Source: JALHVH01 sp963773685 (GTDB lineage Bacteria; Acidobacteriota; Aminicenantia; Aminicenantales; Saccharicenantaceae). Taken from it: a DNA stretch of 64,000 nucleotides. The notes under the pieces were generated by a model. The model searched no databases and was not told the DNA's origin. It was given only the letters and a program-made list of their open reading frames with translations. The position numbers and the translations under genes are program-made. The DNA is taken from the NCBI GenBank assembly GCA_963773685.1, contig CAVZBY010000006.1:1-64000 (forward strand), read 5' to 3'. Positions 46,836 through 55,793 of the stretch are shown here, in pieces; the stretch's first letter is position 1, and the number at the start of each line of letters is the position of its first letter.

Positions 46836-48261
46836 CTAGCCCTTCATGACGCCCACGGGGACGACCCGGGCCACCATGCGCCCGAGCCCGGCCGCGTGGG
46901 AGACCCGTACGACCTCGTCCACGTCCTTGTAGGCTTCGGAGGCTTCTTCGGCGACGCCCTTCCAGCTCGCCGAGCGCAATTCGATGCCCTCTCGCGGCCA
47001 GGTCGTCGCGGATGCGCTCGCCGCGGAAGCGTTTGAGCGCCTCGTGGCGGCTCATGACCCGGCCCGCGCCGTGGGCCGTCGAGGCGAAGCTCTTGGCCTC
47101 CGCCTCCGCCGTCCCCGCGAGGATATAGGAGGACGTGCCCATCGATCCGGGGATGATGACAGGCTGACCGACCGCCCGGTACGCGGCGGGGATCTCGCGG
47201 CGGCCGGGCCCGAAGCTCCGGGTCGCCCCCTTGCGATGGACGCAGAGGCGCGTCGCCGCGCCGTCGACCGTATGCGTTTCGACCTTCGCCACGTTATGGC
47301 AGACGTCGTAGACCTGGCCCATGCCCGTCGCGCTGCCCAGGACCCTCGCGAAAACGTCCCGGACCCAGTGCGCGATCATCTGGCGGTTGGCGAAGGCGTA
47401 GTTCACGGCGGCGCACATGGCGCCGTAATAGGTCCGGCCGAGGTCCGAACGGAAGGGGGCGTGAACGAGCTCCCGGTCGGGAAGGCCCGCCGTCCCGCGC
47501 TCGTTCTCCATGCGCTCGATGAAATCGCCGGCGACCTGGTGGCCGAGGCCCCGGCTCCCGCAATGGATCATGACGGTGATCTGGCCTCGGCCCGGATATC
47601 CCGAAGGCCCGCGCCGTCGCGGCGTCGAAGACCTCGGCGACCTTCTGGATCTCCAGAAAATGGTTCCCGGCGCCCAGGGTCCCGAGCTGGGGGATGCCCC
47701 GCTCGATGCGCCCGGTCCGAAACGGCGCCGGGGTCGGCGTCCCGCATCCGGCCGCCTTCTTCGGTCCGCTCGAGGTCTTCCGGAAGCCCGTACCCGTTCC
47801 GCACGGCCCATTCCGCCCCCTCGGCCAGGATCTCGCAGAGGACGCCGCGGCTGAGCTTCGTCACCCCTCCCTTGCCGACTCCGGCCGGGACTTCCTTGAA
47901 GATCTCGGCGAGGAGCTCCCTGCGCCGGGCCGCGATGTCCTGCTCCCGAAACCCCGTGGCCAGGAGCCGGACCCCGCAGTTGATGTCGTAGCCGACCCCG
48001 CCCGGCGAAATGATGCCCTCATCGAGGTCGAAGGCGGCGACGCCGCCGATGGGAAAGCCGTAGCCCTGGTGGGCGTCGGGCATGACGATAGGACGTCTTC
48101 CGGATGCCGGGCAGGCAGGCGACGTTCCGGGCCTGGTCCAGGGTCAGGTCCCGGCGGATGTCCTTGAGGAGCCTCTCCGAAGCATAGACGACGGCGGGGA
48201 CGCGCATGTCCCCCTGCCTGGGGATCTCCCAGGTGATGTCGTCGATCTTCCGGAGCTCCAT
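46836..48261 (-). CDS. rtcB: RNA-splicing ligase RtcB (about four frameshifts)
   Basis: RtcB joins RNA 2',3'-cyclic phosphate and 5'-OH ends using GTP and manganese. The frame from 48261 reads MELRKIDDITWEIPRQGDMRVPAVVYA. After a break near 48090: MPDAHQGYGFPIGGVAAFD and GVGYDINCGVRLL with the metal-binding Asp and Cys. Further breaks near 47715 and 47590 lead to HCGSRGLGHQV, HNVAKVETH, GSMGTSSYILAG and STAHGAGRVMSR. A break near 46990 leads to the end VVPVGVMKG. Joined length is about 475 residues. It lies directly after archease, its activator. Confidence 0.93.
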
Positions 48262-48266
48262 CCCCC

Positions 48267-48710
48267 CTACATATCGACCACGACCTGGACGGTGTAAAGG
48301 CCGCAGTCGCTTTCCTCGATCTTCATCTCGTTGTAGGTCACGGCCTTGACGGCTCCGAAGAGCTCATGGCGGTCCGTGAGATGATCTCCGATGAAGACGG
48401 CTTCGATCCGGCAGTCCGCCTCGCCCCGCTCGATCGGTCAGGCTCGCGACCTCTCCGAGCAGGAACCGCCGGGTCTCGAAAAGAAAGATGACCTCGCCGA
48501 GGAACTTGACGAGAAGCTGTTCGAGGTCCCGCGCCCCGGACGCGGACGGAATAGCGCGTCCGCGGCTCGACCTTGCGTCCAGTCCCACATGAGCGAGGCC
48601 GTGGCGAGGGCGGCGTTACCGAAGGCCTCTTCGAGGGTCGCCCCGAAGGCCTGGAACTTTCCGTCGGCGGTGTGCGGGAGGATCCTGTAGCGTTCGGGAA
48701 CATCACCCAT
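48267..48710 (-). CDS. Archease, RtcB-activating protein (frameshifted)
   Basis: Archease accelerates RtcB guanylylation. The start (after GAGGAC) reads MGDVPERYRILPHTADGKFQAFGATLEEAFGNAAL, a clear archease N-terminus. Breaks near 48580, 48540 and 48440 are needed to connect DLEQLLVKFLGEVIFLFET and the end YNEMKIEE, LYTVQVVVDM at 48267. Joined length is about 147 residues. It is 5 bases upstream of rtcB, forming an RNA-repair operon. Confidence 0.88.
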
Positions 48711-48789
48711 GTCCTCATTCTAACAGAGTGCCGCAGCGCCGGAGGCTGAAAGGCCTGCCGCCGCGGGCGGGCGACTGCAGCGAACGGGA

Positions 48790-49819
48790 TTAGAAGATTC
48801 CCGCGATCCGGGTCCCGCAGGAAGGACAGTTCGAGCCCTTGAGGGCGTTCTTCCGGACCCGGAAGCCCTCGCGGCCGATGACGACCTTCCCGCAGGAAGG
48901 GCAGTGCGTGTCCTCGTCGAAACCCGCGATGTTGCCGACATAGACGTAACGCAGGCCCTCCCGTCTTCCCGATCTCGAGGGCCCTCTCGAGGGTCTCGGC
49001 CGGAGTCGCGGCCGCCTCGTCGTACTTGTAGTCCGGATGGAACCGGCTGACGTGCCACGGGATGTCCGGATCGACCGAGGCGATGAAGCGGGCGATCCCG
49101 GCCAGCTCGATCGTCCCCGTCGTTGAGCCCGGGGACGACGAGGGTCGTGACCTCGACCCAGATGCCCGAATTCCTTCATGAGACGGATGGAATCGAGGAC
49201 GGGCGCGAGCCGGGCCTTGCAGACCTTCTTATAGGTCTCGTCCTTGAAGGCCTTGAGGTCCACGTTGGCGGCGTCGAGATAGGGGCGGATGGTCCCCAGG
49301 GCCTCGGCGGTCATGTAGCCGTTGGTCACGAAGACGTTCAGGAGGCCCTTGTCCCGGGCGAGCCGGCCGTGTCGAAGGCGTACTCGAAGAAGATCGTCGG
49401 CTCGGTGTAGGTATAGGAAATGCTCCGGCAGCCGCGGGCCAGGGCTTCGCGCACGACGTCCTCCGGCATCAGCTCGAACCCTCCGGCCCGCTCGTCCTTC
49501 TTGGAGGCCTGGGAGATGCTCCAGTTCTGGCAGAAGCCGCACTTGAAGTTGCATCCGATGGTCGCGATCGAGAACGACTTCGTCCCGGGCAGGAAATGAT
49601 AGAGGGGCTTCTTCTCGATGGGATCGACGGACGCGGCGATGACCTCGCCGTAGACGAGGGTGAAGAGCTTCCCTTCGATGTTCCGCCGGACGCCGCAGAC
49701 GCCGAACGCTGCGGGCGCGATGTCGCACCGGTGCGCGCACAGGACGCACGAGACGCGTCCCCTTGGAGGGGGGCTCGTCCCCCGTCGAGGGCCTTCCAGA
49801 GCATCGCCTCCTTGTTCAC
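48790..49819 (-). CDS. amrS: Radical SAM protein, AmrS / PflA-like (several frameshifts)
   Basis: A radical SAM enzyme of the group called AmmeMemoRadiSam system radical SAM enzyme. The GTG start at 49819 overlaps the nth stop. Segments in different frames, to be joined near 49750, 49365, 49165, 49125 and 48965, give VRRNIEGKLFTLVYG, the cluster motif CNFKCGFCQNW (CxxxCxxC), YTYTEPTIFFEYAFD, YLDAANVDLKAFKDETYKKV and a C-terminal zinc-type end with CPSCG and NCPSCG. Joined length is about 343 residues. Its usual partners MEMO and AMMECR1 are not in this window. Substrate unknown. Confidence 0.85.
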
Positions 49820-50499
49820 AGGCGGTCCTTGGCTCCCTTCGTCTTGCCGAGCTCGGGATGGAACAGGACGGCCGACGGGCAGAGACGCCGGATGGGACAG
49901 GACGGGCAATCGGGTTTCCGGGCCTGACAGGTCTTTCGTCCGTGGTCGACGAGAAGGAAGTTGAAGTCGAGCCAGTCCTTGCGCGGGACGATCGCCAGCA
50001 GGTCCCGCTCGATCTTCACCGGGTCCGTCTCCCCGCTCAGCCCGAGGCGCCCGGCCAGGCGGCGGACGTGGGTGTCCACGGCGATCCCTTCGGCCTTGCC
50101 GAAGCCGGCCGCGAGCACGATGTTGGCCGTCTTGCGGGCCACTCCCGGAAGCGTCACGAGGTCTTCCATCGTGTCCGGGAACCTTCTCGCCGTAGGCTTC
50201 GACGATGCGCTTCGCGGCGCCCATGAGGCTCTTGGCCTTGTTCCGGAAGAAGCCGGTCGAGTCGGATGGCCTTCTCGAGCTCCGACCGGTCCGCCCCGGC
50301 GAGGGCGGCGGCCGTCGGGTACTTGGCGAACAGAGCGGGCGTGACCTTGTTGACCTGCTCGTCGGTGGATTGGGCCGCCAGGATCGTGGCCACGAGGATC
50401 TGGTAGGGGACTCCGAAACTCGAGCACCGTCCGGCTGTCGGGGAATTCCCGGCGCAGGATGGCGACGATCTCGGGAATGCGCTCGGCTGCAGGTCTCAT
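49816..50499 (-). CDS. nth: Endonuclease III (three frameshifts)
   Basis: A DNA glycosylase/AP lyase for oxidised pyrimidines. The start MRPAAERIPEIVAILRREFP at 50499 follows GGAGGG. Breaks near 50425, 50262 and 50178 join ATILAAQSTDEQVNKV, the helix-hairpin-helix LPGVARKTANIVLAAGFG (catalytic lysine) and VDTHVRRLAGRLG (catalytic aspartate). The 4Fe-4S motif CQARKPDCPSCPIRRLC is at the C-terminus. Joined length is about 227 residues. As a Fe-S enzyme for oxidative damage it fits this operon. Confidence 0.92.
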   Translation of the reverse strand: MRPAAERIPEIVAILRREFPDSRTVLEFRSPLPDPRGHDPGGPIHRRAGQQGHARSVRQVPDGRRPRRGGPVGAREGHPTRPASSGTRPRASWAPRSASSKPTARRFPDTMEDLVTLPGVARKTANIVLAAGFGKAEGIAVDTHVRRLAGRLGLSGETDPVKIERDLLAIVPRKDWLDFNFLLVDHGRKTCQARKPDCPSCPIRRLCPSAVLFHPELGKTKGAKDRL

Positions 50500-50509
50500 C
50501 CCGCCCTCC

Positions 50510-51631
50510 TTAGAGCCCAAGTTCGTTCCTCAGCTGGAGCTCTCTCAGGACGTCGGTCCGGCAGATGATGCCGACGAGCCTGCCGGCCTCCATGACGGGG
50601 ATCTCGTGAACGTCCCCGGCCGTCAGCCGGGCCAGGATCTCGTTGCCGTCGGCTTCCGGGGCCACGGCCTGGAGCTCATCCCTCGGGGTCATGATCTCAC
50701 CGACGGTAGACCGACGGCCAGCGGTCCCGGGGGGTCGCTTTGACGTCCTCCAGGCAGACGATGCCCTTCAGGTCGCCGCCGAGGTCGGTGACCAGGAAGA
50801 CGCGCCCCTTCTTGGCAAGGATGTGATCGTCCACCAGCTTTTGCACGGATAGACCCGGGCATGACCGTCTCGAAATCCCTGGTCATAAGGTTTCCGGCGT
50901 TGAGGCCGCGCAAGGCCGATCGGACGGCGACCTGGTCATAGCCCCGGATCGAAGCGCTGTGAAGGAACCAGCCGATGAGGACGAACCAGAGCCCTCCCAG
51001 GTCGCCCCTGAGGAAGCGGAAAAGGCCCAGGAAGATGAAAAGGAACGCGAAGGCCTGTCCGCTCCGGGAGGCGACGCGCGTCGCCTTCTTCAGGTCGCCC
51101 GTGGCCTTCCAGACGATGGACCGGAAGACCCTCCCTCCGTCCAACGGGAATCCGGGCAGGAGGTTGAAGATCCCCAGCCCGACGTTGATGACGGCAAGAT
51201 AGAGAGCGGAGGCATGGAGGGGCTGGCTCACGGCGCCGAGGAGGAGGGAGGCCAGATAAAAGAGCCCGGCGAGGGCGAAGCTGGTCAGGGGGCCCGACGA
51301 AGGCCATGCGGAATTCCTGGAGAGGCGCCTTGGGCTCCTCGCTGATCTGGGCGACCCCGCCGAGGAGGAACAGGGTGATGCTCCGGACCTTCTCGCCCTG
51401 CCGGATGGCGACCAGGGAATGGGCCAGCTCGTGGACGAGGACCGAGGCGAAGACGAGGAGGCTGGTCATGACGCCCATCGCCCAGGAAAGCTCCCTCGTC
51501 CAGTGCGGATACTGCCTCGGGAAGTAGCCCCCGGCCATCGACCAGCTGAAAAGGACGAAGATCACGATCCAGCTCGAATCGATGTTGATGTCGATGCCGA
51601 AGACGCGTCCGATGCGCCAGCCGGTCTTCAT
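50510..51631 (-). CDS. Site-2 protease family zinc metalloprotease with CBS domains (three frameshifts)
   Basis: A membrane zinc protease of the M50/SpoIVFB type, possibly acting on a membrane-bound regulator. The start reads MKTGWRIGRVFGIDINIDSSWIV. The zinc motif HELAH is in VLVHELAHSLVAI. After a break near 51298 comes NLLPGFPLDGGRVF with the third ligand. Breaks near 50857 and 50711 lead into paired CBS domains, ending IPVMEAGRLVGIICRTDVL and LRNELGL at 50510. Joined length is about 374 residues. It lies between a ferritin-like gene and nth. Confidence 0.88.
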
Positions 51632-51658
51632 TCGGGAACGCCCTTCGGGGCCGCCCCT

Positions 51659-52168
51659 TCAGGGGCCGACATGGAACAGGTCCTGCGCGATGTGGAAGTC
51701 CTCGACGTCGTAATAATCGGGGAACCGGGACAGGAGGTCGATCTCGGAGCGGATCATGGCGGCATGGCTCCGCTCGACGCGGCCGAGATAGGTCAGGATC
51801 CGGCGGCTCGCCTCCTCCTCGGCCTTCTCCGCCGCCTCGCCGTACACCCGTTCGGAGATCTCCTCGGCCTCGAGCGCGGCCTTGAACAGGTCGAGGACCG
51901 AAGGGGCCTCCCCGAGTCCCGCGCCGATGGGCGGCATCGGCGAGCGCTCCGGCACCTCGAGGCTCATCCCGTCGTACCGCTCGGCGAAGAGCCGCTCGAG
52001 GATCTTCCGGTGCTGTTCCTCCTCGAAGGCCAGGAACGCCAGCTTCCGGACGAGGAGGGAGTTCTTCACCCTCCCCCCGAGCTTCTTGTAGAACGCCGCC
52101 GCGTCGATCTCCGAACGGATGGCCGCGGCGACGACCTGGAACGGCCGAAGTTCCGGCTGTAAAGCCAT
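51659..52168 (-). CDS. Ferritin-like diiron protein, rubrerythrin-related
   Basis: 169 residues, starting MALQPELRPFQVVAAAIRSEIDA after a GGAGGG site. It is a four-helix ferritin-like domain with the iron ligands in RSEIDAAAFY, FEEEQHRKILE, EAEEISERVY and RSHAAMIRSEIDLL. It has no rubredoxin domain. Likely role: peroxide reduction or iron handling in an anaerobe, alongside the full rubrerythrin 30 bases upstream. Other family roles, such as erythrin-vacuolar iron transport domains, cannot be excluded. Confidence 0.8.
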   Translation of the reverse strand: MALQPELRPFQVVAAAIRSEIDAAAFYKKLGGRVKNSLLVRKLAFLAFEEEQHRKILERLFAERYDGMSLEVPERSPMPPIGAGLGEAPSVLDLFKAALEAEEISERVYGEAAEKAEEEASRRILTYLGRVERSHAAMIRSEIDLLSRFPDYYDVEDFHIAQDLFHVGP

Positions 52169-52197
52169 GGGACCCTCCATCGTTCCGGGCCCGGGGC

Positions 52198-52701
52198 CTA
52201 GAACTTTACGAATTTTTCCTTGGGCGAGCCGCAGACGGGGCACTTATCGGGAGCTTCGCCCTCCACGGTGAAGCCGCAAACGGAGCAGACGTGGATGGGC
52301 GCGGCGTCGATGTCCTTGCCCTTTTCGACGGCCGCCTTGGCCTGCCCGTAGATCCGGGCGTGGACCTTCTCCGCGGCCAGCGCATATTCCGAGTACATGA
52401 GAGCGGGCTTCTCGCCCTGGAGCTCCGCGACCTTGACATAGACGGGGTACATTTCGTCGATCTCGAAGGTCTCTCCCGCGATCGCGGCGCCCAGGTTCGC
52501 CGCGGTCGTCCCGACACCCGCGAGCGTCTTCAGGTGGTTGATCGCGTGGACCTGCTCGGAATAGGCGGTCGCCTGGAACATCCGGGCGACGTTCGGCAGG
52601 TTCTCGGAGGCCGCCTTGGCCGAGAAGGCCAGGTACCTGACGTGGGCCTGGCTCTCTCCGGCAAGGGCATCCTTGACGTTGGCTTCGGTCATCTTTTTCA
52701 T
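52198..52701 (-). CDS. rbr: Rubrerythrin
   Basis: Rubrerythrin reduces hydrogen peroxide in anaerobes. It is 167 residues. The diiron helices carry GESQAHVRYLAF, YSEQVHAINHL, YPVYVKVAELQGEKPALMY and EKVHARIYGQA. The C-terminal rubredoxin-like domain has its iron cysteines in HVCSVCGFTVEG and DKCPVCGSPKEKF. Electron donors could be the rubredoxin and reductase at 59989-61377. It is co-transcribed with nadA and the Fe-S genes. Confidence 0.95.
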   Translation of the reverse strand: MKKMTEANVKDALAGESQAHVRYLAFSAKAASENLPNVARMFQATAYSEQVHAINHLKTLAGVGTTAANLGAAIAGETFEIDEMYPVYVKVAELQGEKPALMYSEYALAAEKVHARIYGQAKAAVEKGKDIDAAPIHVCSVCGFTVEGEAPDKCPVCGSPKEKFVKF

Positions 52702-52719
52702 GACGTCCCTCCTTCTTCT

Positions 52720-53631
52720 CTAGATGGCAAGCATTCTGACGATGGCCCCCCGGGCCCGGTCGGCCGTGGGGGTGGGGACCGTGATCCGATGGGTCCCCGT
52801 TTCGAGGGACCTCAGGACCTTGACGAGCGTGGTCTTTTTCATATTGACGCAGAACGCCATTTCCCGGGCAGGGAAATATTCCACGGCCGGGTTCTCCTTC
52901 TTCAGGCGGTGGATGATCCCCGCTTCCGTGGCCAGGATGACCGTCCGGCGGGCCGTCGTCCGGGCTTCCCGGACCATGCCTCCCGTGGACAGGACCTTGT
53001 CCGCGGCGTCGAGGACCTCGAGGGGGCATTCCGGGTGGGCCCAGACCTCGGCGTCCGGATGGAGGGCCTTCTTGTCCCGGATATCGGAGGCCCGGAACCG
53101 ATTGTGGACGTAACAATATCCGTCCCAGGCGATGATCTTCCGTCCCGTCCGGCGGGCGACCCAGGCGGCCAGGTTCTTGTCGGGGACGAAGAGGACCTCG
53201 CCCGCGGGGAGCGAATTCACGACCCTCTCCGCGTTGGAGGACGTACAGCAGATGTCGGATTCGGCCTTGACCTCGGCCGTCGTGTTGACATAGCAGACGA
53301 CCGGGCGCCCGGGATATTTCGCCTTCCAGTCCCTGAGCTCCGCGGCCGTGATCATATCGGCCATGGGGCAACCCGCGTCCTGTTCGGGGAGAAGGACGGT
53401 CTTTTCCGGGGCCAGGATCGCGGCGGTCTCGGCCATGAAGTGGACCCCGCAGAAGACGATGGTCCCCGCATCCACGGCCGCGGCCTTCTGGCTGAGCTCG
53501 AGGGAGTCGCCGACGAAATCGGCGGCGTCCTGGACGTCCCCCGGCTGGTAGTTGTGGGCGATGATGACCGCCCCCCGCGCCGCCTTGAGCCGGGCGATAT
53601 CCCGGAAGAGCCGTTCCCGTTCATCGTTCAT
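52720..53631 (-). CDS. nadA: Quinolinate synthase A
   Basis: NadA condenses iminoaspartate and DHAP to quinolinate for NAD synthesis, using an oxygen-sensitive 4Fe-4S cluster. It is 303 residues: MNDERERLFRDIARLKAARGAVIIAHNYQ, DFVGDSLELSQ, VFCGVHFMAETA, and cluster cysteines in FCGVHFM, CCTSSNAE and (with HPECPLEVL) the C-terminal part. It lies 16 bases after the iscU stop. nadB and nadC are not in the window. Placement with nifS/iscU suggests the cluster is supplied locally. Confidence 0.95.
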   Translation of the reverse strand: MNDERERLFRDIARLKAARGAVIIAHNYQPGDVQDAADFVGDSLELSQKAAAVDAGTIVFCGVHFMAETAAILAPEKTVLLPEQDAGCPMADMITAAELRDWKAKYPGRPVVCYVNTTAEVKAESDICCTSSNAERVVNSLPAGEVLFVPDKNLAAWVARRTGRKIIAWDGYCYVHNRFRASDIRDKKALHPDAEVWAHPECPLEVLDAADKVLSTGGMVREARTTARRTVILATEAGIIHRLKKENPAVEYFPAREMAFCVNMKKTTLVKVLRSLETGTHRITVPTPTADRARGAIVRMLAI

Positions 53632-53647
53632 GGCCGGACCCGGGGCG

Positions 53648-54226
53648 CTATTTTTCCAGGGCTTCGCCGCAGTGGACGCAGGTTTCGACGCCCTTCTTGT
53701 TGAGGTCCCCGCAGGACGGGCACTCGACGAATTCGATGTCGCACTTCCGGCAGAGCTCTCCGGCGCCCTCCTCGACGAGCGGGCCTTCGCAGTAAGGGCA
53801 GGCGCATTCTTCCGCCGGGCCCTCCGGGGCCGCCTTCGCCCCGGCCCCTGCGGCGGGAGCCTGCTTCTCCCGGTAGTTGACGATCGCCGCATGGAGGGCG
53901 TCGGCCCCCAGGTTCGAGCAATGGAGCTTGTTCTTGGGAAGGCCGCCCAGCTCCTCCGCGACGAGGCTGTTGGTGATCTTCATGGCCTCGTCCAGGGTCT
54001 TGCCCATGGCCATTTCGCTGACGATGCTCGAGACGGCGATGGCCGCCCCGCAGCCGAACGTCTGGAACTTGATGTCCGCCAGGCGGCCGTCCGCGACCTT
54101 GATATAAAAGGTCATCATGTCGCCGCAGACGGGATTGCCGACCTGGCCGACGCCGTCGGCATCCTTGATGACGCCCACGTTGCGGGGGTTCTGGAAATGC
54201 TCCATGACCTTATCGGTATAGATCAT
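53648..54226 (-). CDS. IscU/NifU-type Fe-S scaffold with zinc-ribbon tail
   Basis: Residues 1-120 are an IscU-like scaffold with the three cluster cysteines C34 (NPVCGD), C59 (FGCGA) and C103 (LHCSNLGADA). A proline/alanine linker follows (about 122-138), then an added tail with cysteine pairs 143/146, 159/162, 169/172 and 183/186, enough for two zinc ribbons or a rubredoxin-like site. Total is 192 residues. Its start overlaps the nifS-like stop (ATGA). Scaffold role follows from the family; the tail's role (partner docking, zinc or iron binding) is not known. Confidence 0.88.
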   Translation of the reverse strand: MIYTDKVMEHFQNPRNVGVIKDADGVGQVGNPVCGDMMTFYIKVADGRLADIKFQTFGCGAAIAVSSIVSEMAMGKTLDEAMKITNSLVAEELGGLPKNKLHCSNLGADALHAAIVNYREKQAPAAGAGAKAAPEGPAEECACPYCEGPLVEEGAGELCRKCDIEFVECPSCGDLNKKGVETCVHCGEALEK

Positions 54227-55404
54227 GACGTCTTCTCCTCGAGGAATTTCGTGTAGAGCGGGGACATCCGGCGCAGCCTGTCGACGATCGGGGGGAAGAC
54301 CTCGAGGACGCGGTCGATGTCCGCGGCCGTGGTCGTCTCGAGCAGGCTGAATACGAGCGAGCCCTGGGCCAGGGCATGGTCCAGGCCCATGGCCAGGAGG
54401 ACGTGGGAGGCTTTGAGGGACTTGGAGGTGCAGGCCGAGCCGCTCGAGGCCGCGACGCCCTTCATGTCGAGGTGGAGGAGCATGGCCTCGCCTTCGATGA
54501 ACTCCACGCAGAAGCTCGCGTGGTGCGGGAGCCGGTTCGACGGGTCGCCCGTGAGAACGGAGCGGTCCACCCGCTCGAGGAGACCGCGGATCAGGCGGTC
54601 CCGGAGAGGAGCCTCGGCCGCGATCCTCGCCGGCATCTCCGCCGCGGCGAGCTCGGCCGCGCGCCCCAGGCCAACGACGGCGGGGACGTTCTCGGTCCCC
54701 CCGCGGCGGCCCCCTTCCTGGACGCCGCCGTCGACGAGCGGAACGATCCGCGTCCCCTTCCGGAGATAGAGGGCGGCCGCCCCCTTGGGCCCGTAGAATT
54801 GGTCGGCGGCCAGGCTCAGGGCATCCGCCCCGATGGCGCGGACGTCGACCGGAATATTCCCCGCCGCCGCCACGGCGTCCGTGTGGAACAGGATCCCGTT
54901 TGCGCGAACAATGCGGGCGATCTCGGCCACGGGCTCCAGGGTCCCGACCTCGCTGTTGGCGGTCTGGACGGAGACGAGGACCGTGTCCTTCGTCAGCGCC
55001 TTCCGGACGTCTTCGGGATCGACACGGCCGAGCCCGTCGACGGGCACGAGCACCGTCTCGAAGCCGAGCTTCTCCAGGCTCTTGGCCGCGTTCAGGACCG
55101 AAAGGTGCTCGATCGCCGAGACGACGATCCGCTTGCCCTTGGACCGGCCGGCCAGGGCCAGGCCTTTGACGGCCAGGTTATTCGATTCGGACCCCGAGGC
55201 GGTGAAAAGGACCTCCTCGGCCGAGGCCCCGATGAGGCCGGCGACCCGGCCCCTCGCCTCATCGACGGCCTGAAGGGCTTCCTGTCCGCCGGAATGGAGG
55301 CTCTGGGGGTTCGCGAAGCGCTCCCTCAGGAAAGGGAGCATGGTCTCGACGACCTCCGGCCGCAGAGGCGTCGCCGCGATGTGATCGAGATATATGCCGC
55401 TCAT
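54223..55404 (-). CDS. NifS/IscS-like protein lacking the PLP lysine
   Basis: 393 residues with the whole NifS fold: IYLDHIAATPLRPEV at the start, H100 (IEHLSVL), D176 (HTDAV) and the persulfide cysteine C325 in SSGSACTSK. The residue that binds pyridoxal phosphate as a Schiff base (Lys in the usual HKxxGPKG) is Q202, preceded by D201 instead of His (AADQFYGPKG). The glutamine stacked near the cofactor is A179, and the substrate-binding arginine (SLRFS in relatives) is V351. A normal desulfurase reaction therefore looks unlikely. Coupled to the scaffold gene by ATGA overlap. Confidence 0.88.
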   Translation of the reverse strand: MSGIYLDHIAATPLRPEVVETMLPFLRERFANPQSLHSGGQEALQAVDEARGRVAGLIGASAEEVLFTASGSESNNLAVKGLALAGRSKGKRIVVSAIEHLSVLNAAKSLEKLGFETVLVPVDGLGRVDPEDVRKALTKDTVLVSVQTANSEVGTLEPVAEIARIVRANGILFHTDAVAAAGNIPVDVRAIGADALSLAADQFYGPKGAAALYLRKGTRIVPLVDGGVQEGGRRGGTENVPAVVGLGRAAELAAAEMPARIAAEAPLRDRLIRGLLERVDRSVLTGDPSNRLPHHASFCVEFIEGEAMLLHLDMKGVAASSGSACTSKSLKASHVLLAMGLDHALAQGSLVFSLLETTTAADIDRVLEVFPPIVDRLRRMSPLYTKFLEEKTS

Positions 55405-55435
55405 GCCGCCCTGCCCGTCCTGGAGTCTTCCGGCA

Positions 55436-55654
55436 TCAGACGGATTCGACGCTCTTGACCTCGGGGACCTCCTTCCGGAGGTGGCGCTCGATCCCCATCT
55501 TGAGGGTCATCTGCGACATCGGACATCCGCCGCAGGCCCCCGTCAGCCGGACCTTGACGACGCCGTCGACGACATCGACCAGCTCGACGTCCCCGCCGTC
55601 GGCCTGCAGGGCGGGGCGGATCTTGTTCAGGGATTTTTCGACCTTTTCTCTCAT
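55436..55654 (-). CDS. Nfu-type Fe-S carrier (NifU C-terminal domain)
   Basis: A 72-residue stand-alone NifU C-terminal domain. The start MREKVEKSLNKIRPALQADGGDVELV follows AAGGAG by 7 bases. The cluster cysteines are in GACGGCPMSQMTLK (CxxC). Such proteins carry 4Fe-4S clusters to targets. It is first in the operon behind the promoter at 55692-55720. Confidence 0.93.
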   Translation of the reverse strand: MREKVEKSLNKIRPALQADGGDVELVDVVDGVVKVRLTGACGGCPMSQMTLKMGIERHLRKEVPEVKSVESV

Positions 55655-55691
55655 GACTGCGCTCCTTGGAAGGGCTGTCGAATAGAGTTCT

Positions 55692-55720
55692 ATTCTACGT
55701 CTTTCCGGGACGTCTGACAA
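55692..55720 (-). promoter_or_regulatory. Promoter of the nfu-nifS-iscU-nadA-rbr operon
   Basis: -35 TTGTCA (55715-55720), a 17-base spacer and -10 TAGAAT (55692-55697) on the minus strand, 38 bases from the nfu ATG. A 6-bp inverted repeat (55725-55730 with 55738-55743) sits just upstream of the -35 box and could be an operator or the end of the preceding transcript. Confidence 0.75.
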
Positions 55721-55793
55721 TAGACCCTACAAAAATAGTAGGGAATGGGGCCGCGCCCTCCGCCCGGACCGAGGGGGCGGCGTCCCGGCCCGG

